64,000 nt of DNA from Simplicispira metamorpha (GTDB lineage Bacteria; Pseudomonadota; Gammaproteobacteria; Burkholderiales; Burkholderiaceae_C): the NCBI RefSeq assembly GCF_004341365.1, contig NZ_SLXH01000008.1, positions 1 through 64,000 on the forward strand, written 5' to 3'. The first letter of the stretch is position 1. Every line of letters starts with the position of its first letter. The translations under genes were made by a program, and so were the position numbers. Positions 57,720 to 64,000 of this stretch are shown here, in pieces. A model generated the notes under the pieces. It searched no databases. It was not told the origin of the DNA and saw only the letters and a program-made list of their open reading frames with translations.

Positions 57720-59030
57720 ATGGCCGTTACCGTTGAAACCCTTGAAAAGCTCGAGCGCAAGATCACGCTGAGCCTGCCCCTTTCCGTGATCCAGACCGAG
57801 GTTGATTCGCGCCTCAAGCGCCTGGCTCGCACCGTGAAAATGGACGGCTTCCGTCCTGGCAAGGTGCCCATGAATGTGGTGTCGCAGCGCTATGGCTACT
57901 CGGTGCAGTACGAAGTGCTGAACGACAAGGTCGGCGAAGCTTTTGCCAGCGCTGCCAACGAAGCCAAGCTGCGGGTGGCAGGCCAGCCGCGCATCACCGA
58001 AAAAGAAGGCGCACCTGAAGGTGAAGTCACTTTTGATGCGGTGTTTGAAGTGTTCCCCGAAGTCAAGATCGGTGATCTGAACGAAGCACAAGTTGAAAAA
58101 CTCACGGCTGAAGTCAACGACAGCGCTATCGACAAGACGGTGGACATCCTGCGCAAGCAGCGCCGCAGCTTTGCCCAGCGTGCCCTTGATGCGCCCGCCC
58201 AAGATGGCGACCGCGTCACTGTGGACTTTGAAGGCAAGCTCGATGGCGAGCCTTTCCAGGGCGGCAAAGCAGAAGACTTCCAGTTTTTGGTCGGTGAAGG
58301 CCAGATGCTCAAAGAGTTTGAAGATGCTGTGCGTGGCATGAAGTCTGGCGAAAGCAAGACCTTTCCGCTGGCCTTTCCTGAGGACTACCATGGCAAGGAT
58401 GTGGCTGGCAAGACAGCCGATTTCCTGGTCACGCTGAAGAAAATCGAAGCAGCCCACCTGCCTGAAGTCAACGACGCGTTGGCCAAGTCGCTGGGTATTG
58501 CTGATGGCACGGTCGAAGGCCTGCGCGCTGACATCAAGAAAAATCTGGAGCGTGAAGTCAAGTTCCGCTTGATGGCCCGCAACAAGCAAGCGGTCATGGA
58601 TGCGCTGCTGACCAAGGCCGAACTGGATCTGCCCAATGCCAGCGTGCAAGCCGAAATCGAGCGCCTGCTCGAAGCTGCACGGGCTGACCTGAAGCAGCGT
58701 GGCATCAAGGATGCTGACAAGGCCGAGATTCCTGCCGACATTTTCCGTCCACAAGCAGAGCGCCGCGTGCGTCTGGGCTTGGTGGTGGCCGAGTTGGTAC
58801 GCGCCAACGAGTTGCACGCCAAGCCCGAGCAACTCAAGGCCCACATCGACGAGCTGGCTGCCAGCTACGAGAAGCCTGAAGACGTGGTGCGTTGGTATTT
58901 TGGCGACCGCCAGCGTTTGGCTGAAGTCGAAGCGGTGGTCATCGAAAATAACGTGGCCGATTTCGTCCTGGGCAAAGCCCAGGTGACGGACAAGGCAGTC
59001 TCGTTTGATGAGCTGATGGGCCAGGGCTGA
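57720..59030 (+). CDS. tig: Trigger factor (ribosome-associated chaperone and PPIase)
   Basis: A 436-residue chaperone, close to E. coli trigger factor (432). ATG 57720 follows AGGAAG. The N-terminal ribosome-binding domain includes the signature GFRPGKVP with the flanking [14 protein letters not shown]. The FKBP-type PPIase middle domain has [20 protein letters not shown] and [20 protein letters not shown]. The C-terminal helical arm follows. It sits at the ribosome exit tunnel and holds nascent chains. The tig-clpP-clpX-lon order is the standard proteobacterial arrangement of nascent-chain folding with ATP-dependent proteolysis. Confidence 0.97.
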   Translation: MAVTVETLEKLERKITLSLPLSVIQTEVDSRLKRLARTVKMDGFRPGKVPMNVVSQRYGYSVQYEVLNDKVGEAFASAANEAKLRVAGQPRITEKEGAPEGEVTFDAVFEVFPEVKIGDLNEAQVEKLTAEVNDSAIDKTVDILRKQRRSFAQRALDAPAQDGDRVTVDFEGKLDGEPFQGGKAEDFQFLVGEGQMLKEFEDAVRGMKSGESKTFPLAFPEDYHGKDVAGKTADFLVTLKKIEAAHLPEVNDALAKSLGIADGTVEGLRADIKKNLEREVKFRLMARNKQAVMDALLTKAELDLPNASVQAEIERLLEAARADLKQRGIKDADKAEIPADIFRPQAERRVRLGLVVAELVRANELHAKPEQLKAHIDELAASYEKPEDVVRWYFGDRQRLAEVEAVVIENNVADFVLGKAQVTDKAVSFDELMGQG

Positions 59031-59088
59031 TCCAGTGCGCTGAAGCAGTGCTCCCAGCGCTGGAGCCTGCAAGGTGAATGGCATCCCG

Positions 59089-59116
59089 GGGGCTTGTGCT
59101 TTGGCGCACAAGCCCC
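59089..59116 (+). terminator. Perfect 10-pair hairpin between tig and clpP
   Basis: ggggcttgtg (59089-59098) pairs fully with cacaagcccc (59107-59116) across an eight-base loop. The following aattcgttt is only mildly T-rich, so it may be an inefficient terminator or an mRNA processing element between tig and clpP. Confidence 0.55.
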
Positions 59117-59157
59117 AATTCGTTTGTGGGTACAGTACCCGCCTGACAGGAGAAAAC

Positions 59158-59766
59158 ATGAGCGCACTGGAAACACAAGGCCTGGGCATGATCCCGATGG
59201 TCATCGAGCAGTCGGGCCGCGGCGAGCGGTCTTATGACATTTATTCGCGTCTTCTCAAGGAGCGCGTGATTTTCCTGGTGGGGCCCGTGAACGACCATAC
59301 CGCCAATTTGGTGGTGGCGCAGTTGTTGTTCCTGGAGAGCGAGAACCCTGATAAGGATATTTCTTTCTACATCAATTCACCCGGTGGTTCGGTCAGTGCA
59401 GGCATGGCGATTTTTGACACCATGAATTTCATCAAGCCCGACGTGTCCACTCTGTGTACGGGCATGGCTGCTAGCATGGGCGCTTTCTTGTTGGCCGCTG
59501 GCGCCAAGGGCAAGCGCTTTGCATTGCCTAACTCCAAGGTCATGATCCACCAGCCTCTGGGCGGCATGCAGGGCCAAGCTACCGAGATCGAAATCCATGC
59601 CCGCGAAATCCTGAAAACCCGTGAGCAACTGAACAAGATACTCGCTGAACGCACTGGCCAGCCACTGGAAAAAATCGAGCGCGATACTGAGCGCGACTAT
59701 TTTCTGACGGCGCAAGAGGCCAAAGACTACGGTCTGGTCGATCAGGTGATCGACAAGCGCGCCTGA
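59158..59766 (+). CDS. clpP: ATP-dependent Clp protease proteolytic subunit (ClpP)
   Basis: A 202-residue serine protease that assembles into a tetradecameric chamber. ATG 59158 follows AGGAG. The catalytic triad is recognisable: Ser in [16 protein letters not shown], His in [12 protein letters not shown], Asp in [11 protein letters not shown]. The handle region [20 protein letters not shown] is typical. The N terminus ([20 protein letters not shown]) includes the propeptide region cleaved in other ClpP proteins. It acts with ClpX, encoded after a terminator 102 bases downstream, to degrade tagged and regulatory proteins. Confidence 0.97.
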   Translation: MSALETQGLGMIPMVIEQSGRGERSYDIYSRLLKERVIFLVGPVNDHTANLVVAQLLFLESENPDKDISFYINSPGGSVSAGMAIFDTMNFIKPDVSTLCTGMAASMGAFLLAAGAKGKRFALPNSKVMIHQPLGGMQGQATEIEIHAREILKTREQLNKILAERTGQPLEKIERDTERDYFLTAQEAKDYGLVDQVIDKRA

Positions 59767-59785
59767 GCGTGCATGTGCACCCTGG

Positions 59786-59819
59786 ACGGCGTTTTTCCCT
59801 CAGGGAAAGCGCCGTTTCT
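59786..59819 (+). terminator. Terminator between clpP and clpX
   Basis: acggcg and cgccgt, extended through ttccc/gggaa, make a long stem across 59786-59815 around a short ctcag-type loop, followed by ttcta. The strong hairpin suggests that clpX also has its own promoter in 59820-59868. Confidence 0.65.
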
Positions 59820-59868
59820 ATTTGGTTATCATCCCGACAACTTATTCCCGTGACAAGGCATTCTTCCC

Positions 59869-61134
59869 ATGGCCGATAAAAAAGGCTCTTCCAGCGAAAA
59901 AACCCTTTACTGCTCTTTCTGTGGCAAAAGCCAGCATGAGGTAAAGAAGCTGATCGCCGGCCCGTCGGTTTTTATCTGCGACGAGTGTATTGATCTGTGC
60001 AACGAAGTCATCCGTGACGAATTGCCAGGCACCGAGGCGGGTCGTGATGCGCGCGGCGACCTGCCCACACCGGCTGAGATCAAAGCCAATCTGGATAACT
60101 ATGTCATTGGCCAGGATATGGCCAAGCGCACTTTGTCGGTGGCCGTTTATAACCACTACAAACGGTTGCGCCATAAAGACAAAGCCCAAAAAGACGATGT
60201 GGAACTGGCCAAGAGCAATATCTTGCTGATTGGTCCCACGGGCTCCGGCAAGACACTGCTGGCGCAAACCCTGGCGCGCATGCTGGACGTGCCTTTTGTC
60301 ATGGCCGATGCCACCACACTGACCGAAGCGGGCTATGTAGGTGAAGACGTAGAAAACATCGTCGCCAAGTTGCTGCAAAGCTGCAATTACGAGGTCGAGC
60401 GCGCGCAGCGCGGCATTGTCTATATCGATGAGATCGACAAGATTTCACGCAAGGCAGACAACCCATCCATTACCCGCGATGTGTCCGGCGAAGGTGTGCA
60501 GCAGGCGCTGCTCAAACTGATTGAAGGCACCATGGCCAGCGTGCCTCCGCAAGGTGGGCGCAAGCATCCTAACCAGGACTTCTTGCAGATTGACACCACC
60601 AACATCCTGTTCATTTGTGGTGGTGCGTTTGCCGGATTGGAAAAGGTCATTGAAAATCGTACGGAAGCTTCTGGTATTGGTTTTGGCGCAGCAGTCAAGA
60701 GCAAGCAGCAGCGTTCGTTGTCTGACGTTTTCTCGGAAATCGAACCTGAAGATTTGATCAAATTTGGTCTGATCCCGGAGTTGGTGGGGCGCATGCCTGT
60801 GGTGACTGCGTTGACTGAATTGAGCGAAGACGCCTTGGTGCAGATTCTGACGGAGCCAAAAAACGCCTTGGTCAAGCAATACAGCAAATTGCTGGCCATG
60901 GAGGGTGCAGAGCTCGAAATTCGTCCTGCCGCTTTGAAAGCGATTGCCCGCAAGGCACTGGCACGCAAAACGGGAGCACGTGGATTGCGCTCTATTCTGG
61001 AGCAGGCACTGATTGGCACGATGTTCGATTTGCCCACCTCCAGCAACGTCGAAAAGGTGGTGGTGGACGAGTCCACTATTGAAGAAAACAAGTCTCCGTT
61101 GCTGGTTTACCGCGAAGCAGTCAAGCAGGCTTGA
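59869..61134 (+). CDS. clpX: ATP-dependent Clp protease ATP-binding subunit (ClpX)
   Basis: A 421-residue AAA+ unfoldase, nearly the length of E. coli ClpX (424). The N-terminal zinc-binding domain has four cysteines (CSFC and CDEC, residues 15, 18, 37, 40 or close). The AAA+ domain has Walker A GPTGSGKT, pore loop AGYVGEDVE, Walker B YIDEIDKI and sensor 2 in [13 protein letters not shown]. The IGF-type loop for ClpP docking is present as [11 protein letters not shown]. It recognises ssrA-tagged and other substrates and feeds them to ClpP. Confidence 0.97.
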   Translation: MADKKGSSSEKTLYCSFCGKSQHEVKKLIAGPSVFICDECIDLCNEVIRDELPGTEAGRDARGDLPTPAEIKANLDNYVIGQDMAKRTLSVAVYNHYKRLRHKDKAQKDDVELAKSNILLIGPTGSGKTLLAQTLARMLDVPFVMADATTLTEAGYVGEDVENIVAKLLQSCNYEVERAQRGIVYIDEIDKISRKADNPSITRDVSGEGVQQALLKLIEGTMASVPPQGGRKHPNQDFLQIDTTNILFICGGAFAGLEKVIENRTEASGIGFGAAVKSKQQRSLSDVFSEIEPEDLIKFGLIPELVGRMPVVTALTELSEDALVQILTEPKNALVKQYSKLLAMEGAELEIRPAALKAIARKALARKTGARGLRSILEQALIGTMFDLPTSSNVEKVVVDESTIEENKSPLLVYREAVKQA

Positions 61135-61180
61135 TAGTCCTGTTGTGGACGTTGTGCCTCTCTTGTTAATCAACCCTTAC

Positions 61181-61200
61181 GCCAGTACAGACGTGCTGGC
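61181..61200 (+). other. Hairpin between clpX and lon
   Basis: gccagtac (61181-61188) and gtgctggc (61193-61200) form an eight-pair stem (one G-U) with a four-base loop. No T-run follows. The rest of 61135-61255 shows nothing else clear. Confidence 0.4.
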
Positions 61201-61255
61201 AGGTTGAAAATTCCTGTCTGCGGACCATATTCCATCCAGTTTCATGAGGCTTTCC

Positions 61256-63688
61256 ATGTCCGGACATACTCCCCTACCCGCCACGCCTATCGAGTTGCCG
61301 CTGTTGCCGCTGCGCGATGTGGTTGTGTTTCCCCATATGGTCATTCCCCTGTTTGTGGGGCGGCCCAAGAGCATCAAGGCCCTTGAGTTGGCCATGGAAT
61401 CTGATCGCCGGATTATGCTGGTGGCCCAGAAAGCTGCAGCCAAGGACGAGCCTTCGATTGCGGACATGTTTGATGTGGGCTGCATCTCTACCATCTTGCA
61501 AATGCTCAAGCTTCCGGATGGCACCGTCAAGGTGCTGGTGGAGGGGCAACAGCGTGCTTTGGTGCAGTCAATTGAAGATGTGCAGACGCATTTTGTGGCC
61601 ACGACGGTTCCGGTAGAGCCAGAACAGGGAGATAACAAGCCCAGCGAGATTGAGGCTTTGCGTCGCGCTGTCATGCAGCAGTTTGACCAATACGTCAAAC
61701 TGAACAAGAAGATTCCCCCGGAAATTCTCACTTCCATTTCCAGCATTGATGATCCGGGGCGATTGGTCGACACGATTGCTGCGCATCTGCCGCTCAAGCT
61801 GGAAAACAAACAGGCTGTCCTGGATCTGTCGGATGTGAAGCTGCGGCTGGAGAATCTGTTTGACCAGCTTGACAGGGAAGTGGATATCCTGAACGTAGAT
61901 AAAAAAATCCGTGGGCGTGTCAAACGCCAAATGGAAAAAAATCAGCGCGACTTCTACCTTAACGAACAAGTCAAAGCCATCCAGAAAGAGCTGGGAGAAG
62001 GTGAGGAAGGCGCCGACATTGAGGAAATAGAGCAAAAGATCAAGCTCGCGAGAATGCCCGTCGATGCGCGCAAAAAGGCAGAGAGTGAGCTGAAGAAGCT
62101 CAAACTCATGTCCCCTATGTCAGCAGAAGCAACTGTGGTGCGCAACTATATTGATGTGCTGGTCGGGTTGCCTTGGAGCAAAAAAACCAAAATCAAGCAT
62201 GATCTGGGCAATGCCGAAGTGGTACTCAATGAAGACCACTATGGTTTGGACAAAGTCAAAGACCGTATTTTGGAATATCTTGCTGTGCAACAGCGCGTGG
62301 ACAAGGTGAAGGCGCCTATTTTGTGCCTTGTCGGTCCACCAGGGGTGGGTAAAACCTCTCTTGGACAGTCGATTGCCAAGGCTACGGGGCGTAAGTACGT
62401 CCGTATGGCCTTGGGTGGTATGCGTGATGAGGCGGAGATCCGTGGCCACCGCCGTACTTATATTGGCGCTATGCCAGGCAAGGTATTGCAAAGCCTGACA
62501 AAAGCAGGTGCGCGTAACCCGTTGTTCTTGTTGGATGAGATCGATAAGTTGGGTACAGACTTCCGGGGTGACCCATCCAGTGCTTTGCTGGAGGTTCTGG
62601 ACCCGGAGCAAAACCACAAGTTTGGCGACCATTACGTGGAGGTCGATTTTGATCTCAGTGACGTGATGTTTGTGGCAACTTCCAACTCCATGAACATACC
62701 ACCTGCGCTTCTGGATCGCATGGAGGTTATTCGTTTGTCGGGCTATACCGAAGACGAAAAGACCAGTATCGCGATGAAGTATCTGCTGCCCAAGCAGTTC
62801 AAGAACAATGGTGTGAAGTCTGAAGAGCTTGACATTACCGAATCGGCAGTGCGCGATGTGGTGCGCTATTACACCCGTGAGGCTGGCGTTCGTTCGTTGG
62901 AGCGTGAGCTTTCCAAAATCTGCCGCAAGGTGGTCAAGGGCTTGCAACTGAAAAAGCTGGAGCCGCAGGTCGTGGTGACAGCCGACAGCCTGCCGGATTA
63001 TCTGGGTGTGCGCAAGTACACCTATGGCCGTGCTGAGTTGCAAAATCAGATCGGTCAGGTCGTTGGCTTGGCCTGGACGGAAGTGGGCGGTGATTTGCTC
63101 ACGATCGAAGCTGCCACCATGCCTGGCAAAGGCGTCATTACCCGCACAGGTTCGCTGGGTGACGTGATGAAAGAATCGGTGGAAACTGCGCGCACTGTGG
63201 TGCGCAGCCGCGCGCGTGCGTTGGGCATCAAGAACGAAGACTTTGAAAAGAAAGATGTTCACATCCATGTGCCAGACGGTGCGACGCCCAAGGATGGGCC
63301 CAGTGCGGGTGCAGCTATGGTGACGGCTTTCGTTTCGGCGCTGACAGGTATCGCTGTGCGTGGCGATGTGGCCATGACCGGCGAAATCACCCTGCGCGGG
63401 GAAGTCACTGCTATTGGCGGGCTCAAGGAGAAGCTGCTGGCCGCATTGCGCGGTGGCATCAAGACAGTGTTGATTCCGGAAGAGAACGTCAAAGATCTGC
63501 AAGAGATACCGGATAACGTGAAAAGTGGTCTCAACATCGTTCCCGTTAAGTGGATCGACAAAGTTTTGGACATCGCCTTGGAGCGCAAGCCTGTGCCTTT
63601 GACCGCTGAAGAGGCGGCTGCTGTGGTGGTTTCTGCGGCAGTGGAGAAGGTGGAAGCCCCGCTTCTTCCAGATTCCATCAAACACTGA
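61256..63688 (+). CDS. lon: ATP-dependent Lon protease (canonical)
   Basis: An 810-residue protease. ATG 61256 is preferred over 61244 because GAGG (61246-61249) is six bases upstream of it. The N-terminal substrate domain begins PIELPLLPLRDVVVFPHMVI. The AAA+ module has Walker A VGPPGVGKTSLGQS, Walker B NPLFLLDEIDKLG and KYVRMALGGMRDEAEIRGHR. The C-terminal S16 protease has Ser in ATPKDGPSAGAAMVTAF and Lys in GGLKEKLLAALRGG. It degrades misfolded and regulatory proteins. It is separate from, and unlike in plan, the LonC-like protein encoded at 31929. Confidence 0.97.
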   Translation: MSGHTPLPATPIELPLLPLRDVVVFPHMVIPLFVGRPKSIKALELAMESDRRIMLVAQKAAAKDEPSIADMFDVGCISTILQMLKLPDGTVKVLVEGQQRALVQSIEDVQTHFVATTVPVEPEQGDNKPSEIEALRRAVMQQFDQYVKLNKKIPPEILTSISSIDDPGRLVDTIAAHLPLKLENKQAVLDLSDVKLRLENLFDQLDREVDILNVDKKIRGRVKRQMEKNQRDFYLNEQVKAIQKELGEGEEGADIEEIEQKIKLARMPVDARKKAESELKKLKLMSPMSAEATVVRNYIDVLVGLPWSKKTKIKHDLGNAEVVLNEDHYGLDKVKDRILEYLAVQQRVDKVKAPILCLVGPPGVGKTSLGQSIAKATGRKYVRMALGGMRDEAEIRGHRRTYIGAMPGKVLQSLTKAGARNPLFLLDEIDKLGTDFRGDPSSALLEVLDPEQNHKFGDHYVEVDFDLSDVMFVATSNSMNIPPALLDRMEVIRLSGYTEDEKTSIAMKYLLPKQFKNNGVKSEELDITESAVRDVVRYYTREAGVRSLERELSKICRKVVKGLQLKKLEPQVVVTADSLPDYLGVRKYTYGRAELQNQIGQVVGLAWTEVGGDLLTIEAATMPGKGVITRTGSLGDVMKESVETARTVVRSRARALGIKNEDFEKKDVHIHVPDGATPKDGPSAGAAMVTAFVSALTGIAVRGDVAMTGEITLRGEVTAIGGLKEKLLAALRGGIKTVLIPEENVKDLQEIPDNVKSGLNIVPVKWIDKVLDIALERKPVPLTAEEAAAVVVSAAVEKVEAPLLPDSIKH

Positions 63689-63747
63689 AGTTTTTTCTGA
63701 AAAGTGCCAAAAATTGCGTTACAATAACGTCATCGCAGCAAACGTAG

Positions 63748-63753
63748 TACAAT
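63748..63753 (+). promoter_or_regulatory. Possible -10 element for tRNA-Gly
   Basis: TACAAT (five of six) lies 17 bases before the mature tRNA-Gly end, a suitable place for a tRNA promoter. No convincing -35 is seen at 17 bases upstream; a second TACAAT is at 63720-63725. Confidence 0.35.
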
Positions 63754-63770
63754 ACAAAGCTTCGGTAAAT

Positions 63771-63846
63771 GCGGGAATAGCTCAGTTGGTAGAGCGCAAC
63801 CTTGCCAAGGTTGAGGTCGAGAGTTCGAGACTCTTTTCCCGCTCCA
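63771..63846 (+). tRNA. tRNA-Gly (GCC)
   Basis: A 76-base tRNA with encoded CCA (63844-63846). The acceptor stem gcggga... pairs with tcccgc. The D-arm contains agctcagttggtagagc, the anticodon loop ttgccaa has GCC at 63804-63806, and the T-loop is gagttcgagactc. It decodes GGC/GGU glycine codons. It lies after lon, as in other betaproteobacteria. Confidence 0.96.
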
Positions 63847-63852
63847 AATTTT

Positions 63853-63880
63853 GAAAAGGGGAGCAAGTGCTTCCCTTTTC
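63853..63880 (+). other. Long hairpin between tRNA-Gly and tRNA-Cys
   Basis: gaaaaggggagc (63853-63864) and gcttcccttttc (63869-63880) form 12 pairs with one G-U and a four-base loop. It may be a partial terminator or an RNase processing signal in the tRNA precursor. Confidence 0.45.
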
Positions 63881-63901
63881 TCATGAAGAATGGTTTTCTC
63901 T

Positions 63902-63975
63902 GGCGCGGTAGCAAAGCGGTTATGCCCCGGATTGCAAATCCGGTTAGCCCGGTTCGACTCCGGGCCGCGCCTCCA
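63902..63975 (+). tRNA. tRNA-Cys (GCA)
   Basis: A 74-base tRNA with encoded CCA. The acceptor ggcgcgg pairs with ccgcgcc. The anticodon loop has GCA at 63934-63936. The T-arm cccggttcgactccggg is complete. It decodes UGC/UGU cysteine codons. Confidence 0.95.
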
Positions 63976-64000
63976 GAATGTAAGCTCTTAAAATTTGGCA

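Noticed and set aside
63689-63770. Terminator after lon
   Set aside because: The gttttttctgaaaag segment is T-rich but has no stable stem in front of it.

Overview
The window is a chromosomal segment from a GC-rich betaproteobacterium, most likely a member of the Comamonadaceae. The evidence is the recC-recB-recD order without ptrA, the tRNA-Leu-tig-clpP-clpX-lon-tRNA-Gly-tRNA-Cys housekeeping block, the hpnCDE squalene genes, LivKGFHM-type transporters, and a roughly 55-base dispersed repeat with core gcagctatcaaa that recurs in intergenic gaps and inside genes. The species cannot be fixed from the sequence alone. No CRISPR array, rRNA or complete insertion sequence was found.

Layout. 1-3358 is a clearly AT-richer cassette: the tail of a SHOCT-domain protein, a Gly/Ala-rich membrane protein, a membrane protein with an HNH-like motif, and a small cysteine-cluster (YkgJ-type) protein. 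It looks transferred and is the best candidate for an undescribed system. 3359-3726 holds a copy of the dispersed repeat split by a 131-base MITE-like element. 3727-13546 is recC-recB-recD. 13633-21998 is a sigma54 activator gene followed by a five-gene branched-chain-amino-acid-type ABC transporter, an alpha/beta hydrolase and a YdjM-like membrane hydrolase. The intergenic region before the binding-protein gene carries tandem palindromes, an IHF consensus match and a GG-N10-GC promoter, which is the standard layout of an enhancer-dependent promoter.

22115-24392 (minus strand) is a sulfur unit: periplasmic tandem rhodanese, YeeE/YedE transporter and a 55-residue small membrane protein. 24675-28097 holds DUF2256 and DASH cryptochrome genes, a short SDR and a LysR regulator. 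28186-35743 has benE, a DUF2788 protein, a Na/Pi cotransporter coupled to a Lon-family AAA protease, and hemH. 35831-43734 is a tightly overlapped type I restriction-modification operon, hsdM-hsdS-(DUF1016 PD-(D/E)XK nuclease)-hsdR. 43731-46248 has ppk2, a DksA/TraR protein and a HAD hydrolase. 46405-52974 has hpnE, hpnD and hpnC, with a chemoreceptor and a FapA/DUF342 gene between hpnD and hpnC.

53060-57470 is a two-gene RND efflux operon with a TTGACA promoter overlapped by a TetR-type operator; no tetR gene or outer-membrane factor is in the window. 57556-63975 is tRNA-Leu(UAG), tig, clpP, clpX, lon, tRNA-Gly(GCC) and tRNA-Cys(GCA), which together make the nascent-chain folding and ATP-dependent proteolysis block.
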